A stretch of 64,000 bases of DNA from Granulosicoccus sp963833195 (GTDB lineage: Bacteria; Pseudomonadota; Gammaproteobacteria; Granulosicoccales; Granulosicoccaceae). Positions 28,342-36,626 of this stretch are shown here, one piece after another. The DNA is taken from assembly GCA_963833195.1 (NCBI GenBank), contig CAWHXF010000028.1:1240001-1304000 (forward strand), in the 5' to 3' direction. Below the pieces are notes generated by a model, which was not told where the DNA came from, ran no database searches, and worked only from the letters and a program-made list of their open reading frames with translations. Every line of letters starts with the position of its first letter. The stretch's first letter is position 1. A program made the position numbers and the translations under genes.

Positions 28342-29534
28342 CAGCGGCCTCCTGCCGCGGGCGCCGCGGGCGCGGCCAAGACGCCGGGTGCCGAGGGCGT
28401 GGACAGCTCGAGCAGGGCATCGGCGACGTGCTCGGCCGCGCCCGGCACGAAGCGCGCGCGCGCGGCGGTGGCCATGCTCGCGAGCGCGCCGCGATCGGCG
28501 GCCAACCGACCGATCTCCGCGGCGAGCCGCGCCGCGTCCGCCGCGCCCTGCGGCAACAGCACCGCGGCACCGACGCCCTCGAGCCAGCGCGCGTTCGCGC
28601 TCTGGTGATCGTCCACGGCGTGCGGGTACGGCACCAGGATCGCGGGCCGACCCGCCGCGGCGAGCTCGGTGACCGTCATGGCGCCGCTTCGGCAGACCAC
28701 CAGGTCGCAGGCCTCGTAGGCGGCGCGCATGTCGTCGATGAAATCGCTCGTCTCGGCCCGTACGCTCGCACCCGCCGCGAGCGCATCGGCGTAGAGCGCG
28801 CGCGTGGCGTCGCCGCGGCCCGCGCCCGCCTGGTGGCGCACGACGATGCCGATGCCGGTGGCGGCCAGCGCGGCGCAGGCGCCCGGCATGGCCTCGTTCA
28901 GCGCCTGCGCGCCGCGGCTGCCGCCGACGACAAGCACGCGCAGGGGGCCGGCCTGCGCGCACTCGGTGCGCGACACGGCAGCGAGCTCGGCCACGTCTCG
29001 GCGCACCGGGTTGCCGACGGTGCGCGCACCGACGCTCGCGGGGAAGGTGTCGGGGAACGCCGTGAACGTGCGCGCCGCCAGCCGCGCGAGCGTGCGGTTG
29101 GTGAGCCCCGCGACCGCGTTCTGCTCGTGCACGACGAGCGGCACGCCGGTCAGCCGCGCCGCCAGCCCGACCGGGCCCGAGACGAAGCCGCCCATGCCGA
29201 GCACCGCGCGCGGGCGCAGTTCCGTCAGCAGCCCGCGCGCCTGGAGCACCGCGCGCGCGACGCGCAGCGGTCCCGCGAGCCGCGTCAGCGCCCCCTTGCC
29301 GCGCAGGCCCGCGACGTCGAGCGTGCGCAGCTCGATGCCCGCGGCGGGCACCATGCGCGCCTCGAGTCCCGCCGCCGTGCCGGCCCACACCACCGGCACG
29401 CCGCGTGCGGCGAGCACCTCGGCCACGGCGAGCGCGGGCACGACGTGGCCGCCGGTGCCGCCCGCGGCGATGAGCACGGGACGCCCGTCGCCGCGGGACG
29501 CGGCGCGCGCGGCGGTGTCGATGGCCGCACTCAT
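28341..29534 (-). CDS. murG: UDP-GlcNAc transferase MurG
   Basis: A peripheral membrane glycosyltransferase that turns lipid I into lipid II. The 397-residue product has the lipid-I loop AAGGTGGHVVPALAVAEVL, MGGFVSGPVGLAA, VVHEQNAVAGLTNR (a MurG hallmark), VVGGSRGAQALNE, and the UDP-GlcNAc site CRSGAMTVTELAAAGRPAILVP. There is an extra ~15 residues at each end compared with E. coli, including an Ala/Pro-rich tail. It overlaps ftsW by four bases and murC by one. Confidence 0.96.
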   Translation of the reverse strand: MSAAIDTAARAASRGDGRPVLIAAGGTGGHVVPALAVAEVLAARGVPVVWAGTAAGLEARMVPAAGIELRTLDVAGLRGKGALTRLAGPLRVARAVLQARGLLTELRPRAVLGMGGFVSGPVGLAARLTGVPLVVHEQNAVAGLTNRTLARLAARTFTAFPDTFPASVGARTVGNPVRRDVAELAAVSRTECAQAGPLRVLVVGGSRGAQALNEAMPGACAALAATGIGIVVRHQAGAGRGDATRALYADALAAGASVRAETSDFIDDMRAAYEACDLVVCRSGAMTVTELAAAGRPAILVPYPHAVDDHQSANARWLEGVGAAVLLPQGAADAARLAAEIGRLAADRGALASMATAARARFVPGAAEHVADALLELSTPSAPGVLAAPAAPAAGGR

Positions 29535-30748
29535 GCGTGCGCCCTCGCGTCGGTACCGTACGCGCCGCGCGCCGCGCGCACGTCGCTCTCCACGCGCAGC
29601 AGCAGCGCGAAGGTGGCCGCGAACACCACGGCGCTGGAGCCGCCGTAGCTGACGAGCGGCAGCGTGATGCCCTTGGTCGGCAGGATGCCCATGTTCACCC
29701 CGAGGTTGATGAAGGCCTGCATGCCGATCCAGATGCCGATGCCGAGCGCGACGTAGCCGCCGAACCGGTTCCCCTGCCGCTCGGCCTCGGCGGAGAGTCG
29801 GAAGCAGCGGAAGACGATGAAGCCGTACACCGCCACGAGTGCCATGGCGCCGACGAGCCCGAGCTCCTCGGCGATGATCGCGAAGAGGAAGTCGGTGTGC
29901 GCCTCGGGCAGGTAGAAGAGCTTCTGCACGCTCTGCCCGAAGCCGACGCCGAAGGGTCCGCCGCTGCCGATGGCGATGAGGCTCTGGGTGAGCTGGAAGC
30001 CGGAGTCGAAGGGGTCCGAGAACGGATCGAGGAAGCTCGCGAAGCGGCGCATGCGGTACGGCGACAGCGCGATCAGCAGCGCCCCGATCGAGCCCACGAA
30101 CCCCACCAGCGCCACGAACTGGGAGAAGCGCACGCCCGCGACGAACAGCATGAGCAGCGCCGTGCCCACCACCACCACCGACGCACCGAAGTCCGGCTCC
30201 AGCAGCAGCAGCGCCGACACCACGCCCATGAGCACGAGCGGGCGCAGGAAGCCGCCGAACGTGCTCTGCACCAGGTGTCCGCGGCGTACGAGATAGCCCG
30301 CGAGGTACACGATGATCAGCAGCTTCACGGTCTCGGACACCTGCACGGTGATGATCCCGAGATCGATCCAGCGGCGGCTGCCGTTGACCTCCTTGCCGAT
30401 CCCGGGAATCAGCACGAGCGCGAGCGCCACGATGCTCGCGATGATCATGTACGGCCCGTACTGCTCCCACAACGCGAGCGGCAGCCGGTAGAGCAGCACC
30501 CCGACCGCGCCGCCGATGCCGAGGAAGAAGAGCTGGCGCGTGACGAAGTGGAACGGGTCGCCGTAGCGGTCGGCCGAGAACGCGACCGAGGCCGACGCGA
30601 TCATGACCGCGCCGAAGAGCGCGAGCCCCACCACCGCGACCAGCAGCGCACGGTCGGCGAAGCGCTCGCCCTCGACGCGCGGGACGACGTCCACCCGTGC
30701 CGACGCGCCGCCGCGCGAGTCCATGCGCCCCTGCATGTGCGCACTCAT
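29531..30748 (-). CDS. ftsW: Septal peptidoglycan polymerase FtsW (SEDS family)
   Basis: The divisome glycosyltransferase that polymerises lipid II together with FtsI. The 405-residue product has about ten membrane helices after a ~30-residue cytoplasmic start. Typical SEDS stretches are VTRQLFFLGIGG, KEVNGSRRWIDLG, PDFGASVVVVGTALLMLFVA (catalytic Asp region), LPEAHTDFLFAIIAEELGL and GILPTKGITLPLVSYGGSS. ATGA overlaps with murD upstream and murG downstream are visible. Confidence 0.95.
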   Translation of the reverse strand: MSAHMQGRMDSRGGASARVDVVPRVEGERFADRALLVAVVGLALFGAVMIASASVAFSADRYGDPFHFVTRQLFFLGIGGAVGVLLYRLPLALWEQYGPYMIIASIVALALVLIPGIGKEVNGSRRWIDLGIITVQVSETVKLLIIVYLAGYLVRRGHLVQSTFGGFLRPLVLMGVVSALLLLEPDFGASVVVVGTALLMLFVAGVRFSQFVALVGFVGSIGALLIALSPYRMRRFASFLDPFSDPFDSGFQLTQSLIAIGSGGPFGVGFGQSVQKLFYLPEAHTDFLFAIIAEELGLVGAMALVAVYGFIVFRCFRLSAEAERQGNRFGGYVALGIGIWIGMQAFINLGVNMGILPTKGITLPLVSYGGSSAVVFAATFALLLRVESDVRAARGAYGTDARAHA

Positions 30749-32379
30749 GCCGCCACCTCCGCCCGTGCGGCGGCCGCGAAGCGTCGGCCGCGTTCCTCGA
30801 AGTTCCTGAACATGTCGAAGCTCGCGCACGCCGGCGACAGCAGCACCGCGTCCCCCGCGCGCGCGGCGTCGCGCGCGACGCCCACCGCGGCCTCCAGCGT
30901 CTCGGCCTCGTGCAGCGGGGCGGCGCCCTCGAGCGCGCGCGCGATCTCGGCGCGGTCCCGGCCGATCAGCACGACGGTGCGCACGCGCTCGCGCACCAGC
31001 GGTGCCAGAGGAGCGAAGTCGGCGCCCTTGGACAGCCCGCCCATGATCAGCACGACCGGACCGGGCATGGCCTCGATGGCCTTCGCGCAGGCGTCCACGT
31101 TCGTGCCCTTGGAGTCGTCGTACCAGCGCACGCCGCAGGCCTCGTGCACGAGCTCGGTACGGTGCGCGAGCCCGCCCCAGCCCTGCAGCGCGTGCATCAG
31201 GCGCGCACGCGTACCGGCGTCGGCGTCGCCGAGCGCATCCAGCGTGGCCTCGCCGAGGGCCAGCACGGCGAGCGCGTTCAACGCGTTGTGCCGACCGGGC
31301 GGACGCAGGCCGGAGCGCGCCACGAGCGACGCGCCGTCGCGGCACAGCCAGCCCTGTCCGGACGCCTCGTCGCGCGGCCGGTCGGTCGCGCCCGTCGTGC
31401 CGGCATCGGAGCCGTTGGCCGCATCGTTGGCCGCGTCGCCGAGGTGCCAGCGCACCGGGCCGGCAGCGCCCGCGCGCGCGGCCCCGCGCGTCGGCGGCGC
31501 GGCGGCGAAGGTCGCGTCGGCGGCGCGTCCGTCGGGCCGCGTGCGCGCGTCGTCGTCGTTGCATATCGCGGCAACCGCGTGCGCATAGACGTGCCGCTTC
31601 ACGGCGCCGTAGTGCTCGATCGAATCGTAGCGGTCGAGGTGGTCCTCGCTCACGTTCAGCACGCAAGCCACGAGCGGGGCCAGCGAGCGGGTGGACTCGA
31701 GCTGGTAGCTCGACAGCTCCAGCACGTAGACGGTCGAATCGATGCGGCGTCCGGGCACCGGTGCGGATCCTTCCGGCGTCGGAACGAGTGCATCGAGCGC
31801 CGGCACGCCGATGTTGCCGCACTCGCGCGCGTCGATGCCCGCGCCGCGGAGCGCGTGCGCCAGCCACGCGACGACGGTGCTCTTGCCGTTGCTGCCCGTG
31901 ACCGCGACGGTGCGGGCGGCGGGCGCGGCGCCCGCGAACAGCTCGATGTCCCCGACGACCGTGGCGCCGCGCGCCAGGGCCGCCCGCACCGCGGCGTGGG
32001 CGCGCGGGATGCCGGGGCTGAGCAGCAGCACGTCGTAGGCCTCGGACGCCTCGAGCGCATCGTGGAAGCGGGCGCGCTCGAGCGCGCGCTCGAGCGTCGC
32101 GTCGACGTCGCCCAGCGCCGCCAGCAGCGCCGCGCGCGCACCGCCGGGGGCGGCGTCCGCCGCGTCGAAGGCCACGCCCGCGCGCGCGAGATGGCGCGCG
32201 ACCGAGGCACCGGTCAGGCCGCAGCCGACGATGAGCGGTCGGCCCGGACCGTCCCGGTCGCCCTTGCCGTCGTGGCCGCCCTTGCCGTCATGGTCTTCGT
32301 GGCCATCATGGCCGCCCTGACCGTCATGGCCGTCATGGCCGTCCTGACCGCAGAGGCGCTTGAGCTCGTCGATGCGCAT
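30745..32379 (-). CDS. murD: UDP-N-acetylmuramoyl-L-alanine--D-glutamate ligase with His/Gly/Asp-repeat N-terminus
   Basis: MurD adds D-Glu to the stem peptide. Core motifs are LIVGCGLTGASVARHLA, the P-loop VAVTGSNGKSTVVAWLAHA, LELSSYQLESTRSL, NVSEDHLDRYDS and YDDSKGTNVDACAKAIEAMP. At 544 residues it is ~100 longer than E. coli MurD. Two inserts explain this: residues 11-46, a Gly/His/Asp-rich tract built from HDG/GKGG units, and an Ala/Asp/Arg-rich loop at ~290-350. The first lies before the UDP-binding fold, so activity is probably kept. It overlaps mraY by one base and ftsW by four. Confidence 0.94.
   Translation of the reverse strand: MRIDELKRLCGQDGHDGHDGQGGHDGHEDHDGKGGHDGKGDRDGPGRPLIVGCGLTGASVARHLARAGVAFDAADAAPGGARAALLAALGDVDATLERALERARFHDALEASEAYDVLLLSPGIPRAHAAVRAALARGATVVGDIELFAGAAPAARTVAVTGSNGKSTVVAWLAHALRGAGIDARECGNIGVPALDALVPTPEGSAPVPGRRIDSTVYVLELSSYQLESTRSLAPLVACVLNVSEDHLDRYDSIEHYGAVKRHVYAHAVAAICNDDDARTRPDGRAADATFAAAPPTRGAARAGAAGPVRWHLGDAANDAANGSDAGTTGATDRPRDEASGQGWLCRDGASLVARSGLRPPGRHNALNALAVLALGEATLDALGDADAGTRARLMHALQGWGGLAHRTELVHEACGVRWYDDSKGTNVDACAKAIEAMPGPVVLIMGGLSKGADFAPLAPLVRERVRTVVLIGRDRAEIARALEGAAPLHEAETLEAAVGVARDAARAGDAVLLSPACASFDMFRNFEERGRRFAAAARAEVAA
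32242..32349 (-). repeat. Coding 9-bp repeats (HDG/GHD units) in murD
   Basis: Imperfect copies of a 9-base unit (plus-strand form like CCGTCATGG) encode residues 11-46 of MurD, an alternation of Gly, His, Asp and Lys. Copy differences are multiples of three, so gain or loss of a unit would lengthen or shorten the tail without breaking the frame. Confidence 0.8.
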
Positions 32380-33458
32380 CAGCGGATCTTCAACGTCGAG
32401 AGCCCGATCAGCACGAGGATGACCGTGATGATCCAGAAGCGCACGATGATGCGCGGCTCGGGCCAGCCCTTGAGCTCGAAGTGGTGGTGCAGCGGTGCCA
32501 TGCGGAAGATGCGCCGCCCGGTCAGCCGGAACGAGGCCACCTGCAGGATCACCGACACGGCCTCCATCACGAACACGCCGCCCATGATGAAGAGCACCAG
32601 CTCCTGGCGCACCATGATGGCCACGGCACCGAGCGAGGCACCGATGGACAGCGCGCCCACGTCGCCCATGAACACCTGCGCCGGGTAGGTGTTGAACCAC
32701 AGGAAGCCGAGGCCCGCGCCCACGAGCGCGCTGCAGAAGATCGTGAGCTCGCCCGAGCCCGTCACGTTCGGGATCAGCAGGTAGGTGGAGAACACCGCGT
32801 TACCGGCCAGATAGGCGATGAGCCCGAGCCCCGCGGCCACCATGACCGAGGGCATGATGGCGAGCCCATCGAGCCCGTCGGTGAGGTTCACCGCGTTGCT
32901 GGCACCCACGATGACCAGGAAGCCGAACGGCAGGAACAGCCAGCCGAGCTGCAACACCGCGTTCTTGAAGAACGGCACGACCAGCTCGGTCTCCACCGCT
33001 TCGGACGCGCCCGCGAACAGCACGGTGACGACCACGCCCGCGACGAGCGACTGCCACAGGAGCTTCTGCCGCGCGCTCAGACCCACCGAGTTCGCGAGCA
33101 CCACCTTGCGGTAGTCGTCTATCCAGCCGATGGCACCGAAGCCCAGCGCGACGAACAGCACCAGCCATACCTGACGCACGCCGAGATCCGACCACATCAG
33201 CGTCGAGAGCGCGACCGCGACTATGATCATGGCGCCGCCCATCGTCGGCGTGCCGGCCTTCACCAGGTGGGTCTGCGGGCCGTCGTCACGCACCGACTGG
33301 CCGATCTTCGCGGCCGCCAGCCACCGGATGAGCTTCGGCCCCACGACCAGGCAGATCACCAGCGACGTGAGCGCCGAGAAGATCGCGCGCAGCGTGATGT
33401 AGCGCACCACGTCGAAGCCGCGATCGATCGAGCTCAACCAGTCGCCCAGCAGCAGCAT
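32379..33458 (-). CDS. mraY: Phospho-N-acetylmuramoyl-pentapeptide transferase
   Basis: An integral membrane enzyme that makes lipid I by linking UDP-MurNAc-pentapeptide to undecaprenyl phosphate. The 359-residue product is the family length and has ten helices. Signatures are LVKAGTPTMGGAMII, GWIDDYRKV (metal-binding Asp pair), NAVNLTDGLDGLA (catalytic Asp), FLWFNTYPAQVFMGDVGALS and APLHHHFELKGWPE. The ATG at 33458 is chosen because it makes the TGATG overlap with the stop of the corrected murF frame, the same junction type as elsewhere in the cluster. A GTG lies one codon upstream. Confidence 0.96.
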   Translation of the reverse strand: MLLLGDWLSSIDRGFDVVRYITLRAIFSALTSLVICLVVGPKLIRWLAAAKIGQSVRDDGPQTHLVKAGTPTMGGAMIIVAVALSTLMWSDLGVRQVWLVLFVALGFGAIGWIDDYRKVVLANSVGLSARQKLLWQSLVAGVVVTVLFAGASEAVETELVVPFFKNAVLQLGWLFLPFGFLVIVGASNAVNLTDGLDGLAIMPSVMVAAGLGLIAYLAGNAVFSTYLLIPNVTGSGELTIFCSALVGAGLGFLWFNTYPAQVFMGDVGALSIGASLGAVAIMVRQELVLFIMGGVFVMEAVSVILQVASFRLTGRRIFRMAPLHHHFELKGWPEPRIIVRFWIITVILVLIGLSTLKIR

Positions 33459-35013
33459 CACGAGGCCGCCCTCGACGAGCGGCGACGGCGCCGCCTGCGC
33501 GGCGGACCCGAAGGGGGGCGGGGCTTCGACTTGTCCTTGGCCGCGACGGCGTCGGTAGCGTCGGTGGTTTCGGTAGCGTCGGGGTTTCGGTGGCCGCGGG
33601 GCGTTCGGCGGCCTCGGTACCTTCGACCGCTTCGCGGAGCTCGGCGGGCCCGGCGACCTCGACCGGCTCCCCGGCGTCCGCGTGCAGCGCATCCACCGCG
33701 CGCTCCATGCGCGCGCCGCGCGAGCCCTTGACGAGCGCGACGTGCCGCTCGGCCAGCATCGGACGCAGGGCGGCGGCGAGGGCCGCGCAGTCGTCGAAGC
33801 CCTGCGCGCCGACGCCGAAGGCCTCGCTCGCGGCGGCCGCCATCGGGCCGACGGTCCACAACCGCTCGATGCCCCGCCGGCGCGCCAGCCGGCCCATCTC
33901 GGCGTGCAGGTGCTGCGCATCCTGGCCCAGCTCCAGCATCTCGCCCAGCACCAGATGACGCGTGCCGGGCAGCCGCGCCAGCGTGTCGATCGCCGCGCGC
34001 ACCGAGTCGGGGTTGGCGTTGTAGCTGTCGTCGATCAGACGCGATCCGTTGGCACCGGGCTTGTCTTCGAGCCTGCCGGGAAAGGCCCGTACGTCCTCGA
34101 GTCCCGCGACGATGGTCTCGCTCTGCACGTCCAGGCACTGCACGGCGGCGACGGCGGCCAGCGCGTTCATGCCGTTGTGGTCCCCGGCCAGCGCGAAGTC
34201 GGCGCGCAGGGTGGTGCTCAGCGTCTCGATCTGCAAGCCTGGCCCCGGCACGCCGCGCACGTCGCTGTCCGGGTGCACGCCGAACGTGCGCACCTTCGGC
34301 CCGCCGGCGACGGTCAGCGCCTCGCGCAGCAGGGCGCAGCGCGGATCGTCCAGGTTGAGCACGGCGTTGCCGTGCGGTCCGAGGTCCGCGTAGATCTCGC
34401 GCTTGGCACGCGCCACGCCGTCCAGGTCGCCGAAGCCTTCGAGGTGCGCCGCCGCGGTGTTCGTGACGACGGCGACGTCGGGGCGCGCGATCGCGCACAG
34501 CCGGGCGATGTCGCCGGCCCGGCTCGCGCCCATCTCGAGCACGATGTAGCGGTGCTCGGGCCCCAGGCGCAGCAGCGTGAGCGGCACGCCGAAGTCGTTG
34601 TTCAGGTTGCCGCGCGTGCACAGCACCGGACCCAGCCGCTCGAGGATCGTGCGCACGATCTCGCGCGTCGTGGTCTTGCCGTTGCTGCCGGTGATGGCGA
34701 GCACGGGCACCGGGTGACGGCGCAGCCAGTCGCGCGCCAGGGCGCCCAGGGCCGCGGTGGTGTCGGGCACGACGAGCTGCGGCAGCGGGCAATCCTCCAC
34801 CAGGCGTTCGGCCAGCAGCCCGGCGGCACCGCGCGCCGCGGCCTCGAGCGCGTAGTCGTGCCCGTCGAGCCGCTCGCCGCGCACCGCGACGTAGAGCATC
34901 CCGGGCTCGAGCGTGCGCGTGTCGATCGACACGCCGACCACCGTCGCGTCGTCGCCGTGCAACTGCGCGCCGAGCGGCGCCTCGCAGTCGGACATCGAGA
35001 GCGTGAAGCTCAT
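33458..35013 (-). CDS. murF: UDP-MurNAc-tripeptide--D-Ala-D-Ala ligase, with apparent frameshift in its C-terminal tail
   Basis: MurF completes the UDP-MurNAc-pentapeptide. The core is intact: VSIDTRTLEPGMLYVAVRG, P-loop LAITGSNGKTTTREIVRTI, NLNNDFGVPLTLLRL, LEMGASRAGDIARL, DDSYNANPDSVRAAI and VKGSRGARMERAVDAL. After ~455 residues the open frame keeps going to 33286, more than 170 bases into mraY, as Pro/Arg-rich sequence. The alternative frame gives TETTDATDAVAAKDKSK, a basic end and a stop overlapping the mraY start as TGATG. The shift falls where one copy of GAAACCACCGACGCTACC lacks its inner A (near 33581-33584). I therefore take 33458 as the natural end. The missing base could be an assembly error or a real repeat-slippage event. 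Confidence 0.93.
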
Positions 35014-36626
35014 GCCGCGGCCCCGCTGCGCGACGCGGCGCGCGCGACCAGCGCGGCGAGCAGCGCCTCGCGGTCGTCGAAGTCGCGCCGCTCGGTGCCG
35101 ACGACCTGGTAGCTCTCGTGACCCTTGCCCGCGACCAGCACCACGTCCGTGTCGTCCGCGGCCGCCACCGCGAGCTCGATGGCGCGAGCGCGGTCGTGCA
35201 CGACGCGCGCGGCGTCCGGTCGGGACAGGCCCGCCACGATGTCGGCCACGATGGCCTCGGGGCGTTCGGTGCGCGGGTTGTCGTCGGTCACGATGACCGA
35301 GTCCGCCGCCTCGGCCGCGCGCGCCATGGGCGCGCGCTTGCCGGGGTCCCGGTCGCCGCCGCAACCGAACACGACGTGCAGGCGGCCCTGGCAGTGCGCA
35401 CGGGTCGCGGCGATGGCGGCGGCGAGCGCGCCGGGCGTGTGCGCGAAGTCGACGATGCCGGTGGGACCGGCACGGTCGTCGGCCTCCACCGCCACGCGCT
35501 GCATGCGCCCGGGCACCGGTCGCAGCTCGCCGAGCGCCGCGGCGGCGCGCTCGGCACCGTGGCCGAGCGCGCGCAGCACCGCGTGGCAGGCCAGCAGGTT
35601 CTCGACGTTGAAGCGGCCGAGCAGGGTGCTGTGCACGGTCAGCCTCGCGGCGCCGTCGCCGAGCGTGAAGGCCAGCCCCGACGCGTCCTGCACGATGTCG
35701 CTCGCGCGCACGTCCGCAGGCCCACCCCTCGCGGAGAAGCTCGTCACGGCCGGCGCCGCCGCGCCCCTCGTCCGCAGCGCGGCGGCGACGTCGCGCCCGA
35801 GCGCGTCGTCGGCGTTCAGCACCGCCGCGGACAGCCCGGGCATGTCGAACAGCCGCGCCTTGGCGGCCGCGTAGGCTTCCACGGTGCCGTGATAGTCCAG
35901 ATGATCGCGACCGAGGTTGGTGAGGACCGCGACGTCGAGCGACGTTCCGTCCAGACGCCCCTCGGCGATCCCGTGGGACGACGCCTCCAGCGCCACCGTG
36001 CGCGCGCCCGCGTCGCGCAGCGCCGCGAGCATGCGCACGAGCTCGACGGCGTCGGGCGTGGTCAGCGCGGTGTCCTCGAGCCGGTCGGTGCGCTCGGACC
36101 CCGTGACCAGGCCCCAGCCGATCGTGCCGATGTAGCCCGCAGGCCCGCCGAGCGCGGCCAGCGCCTCGGCCACGAAGCGGCACACGCTCGTCTTGCCGTC
36201 CGTGCCCGTGACCGCCACGAGCTTCATCGCCGTGTCGGGCGCGTCGTGGAAGGCGCGCGCGAGCGGGCCGGCGAGCGCGGCGAGCCCATCGATCTCGACG
36301 AGCGGCGCCGCGCCGCGTGCGTCCGGATGCGCGTCGAGCGCGCCCGGCACGGTGGCGATGGCCACGGCGCCGCGCCGCACGGCGTCACCCGCGTGCACGA
36401 GTCCGTGCGTGGCGCGTCCGGGCAGCGCGAGGTACAGGTCGCCGGGCCGCACCGTGCGGCTGTCGAGCGAGAGTCCCGTGACGCGCAGTCCGGCGACGTC
36501 CTCGCCGAGGCCGACGTCGCTCGGCCCGCGCGCGCGCACGGCATCGAACAGCGCCCCGAGGGTCGCGCTTCTCGGACGCGGCGCGAGCCCGCCCCCGGCG
36601 CCTGTCGCGTCGCGCGTCGCGCTCAA
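35010..36626 (-). CDS. murE: UDP-MurNAc-L-Ala-D-Glu--2,6-diaminopimelate ligase
   Basis: MurE adds the third stem-peptide residue. The 538-residue product has LSLDSRTVRPGDLYLALPG, P-loop VAVTGTDGKTSVCRFVAEAL, ALEASSHGIAEGRLDG and DHLDYHGTVEAYAAAK. The specificity motif VTDDNPRTERPEAIVADI contains DNPR, which marks the meso-diaminopimelate form. The start is TTG at 36626: no ATG lies near the N-terminus, and this TTG forms a TTGA overlap with the ftsI stop, matching the ATGA junctions nearby. The end overlaps murF by four bases. Confidence 0.94.
   Translation of the reverse strand: MSATRDATGAGGGLAPRPRSATLGALFDAVRARGPSDVGLGEDVAGLRVTGLSLDSRTVRPGDLYLALPGRATHGLVHAGDAVRRGAVAIATVPGALDAHPDARGAAPLVEIDGLAALAGPLARAFHDAPDTAMKLVAVTGTDGKTSVCRFVAEALAALGGPAGYIGTIGWGLVTGSERTDRLEDTALTTPDAVELVRMLAALRDAGARTVALEASSHGIAEGRLDGTSLDVAVLTNLGRDHLDYHGTVEAYAAAKARLFDMPGLSAAVLNADDALGRDVAAALRTRGAAAPAVTSFSARGGPADVRASDIVQDASGLAFTLGDGAARLTVHSTLLGRFNVENLLACHAVLRALGHGAERAAAALGELRPVPGRMQRVAVEADDRAGPTGIVDFAHTPGALAAAIAATRAHCQGRLHVVFGCGGDRDPGKRAPMARAAEAADSVIVTDDNPRTERPEAIVADIVAGLSRPDAARVVHDRARAIELAVAAADDTDVVLVAGKGHESYQVVGTERRDFDDREALLAALVARAASRSGAAA

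Noticed and set aside
33286..33457. Extension of MurF into mraY
   Set aside because: The residues are Pro/Arg-rich without resemblance to any MurF; a one-base repair restores the usual junction.
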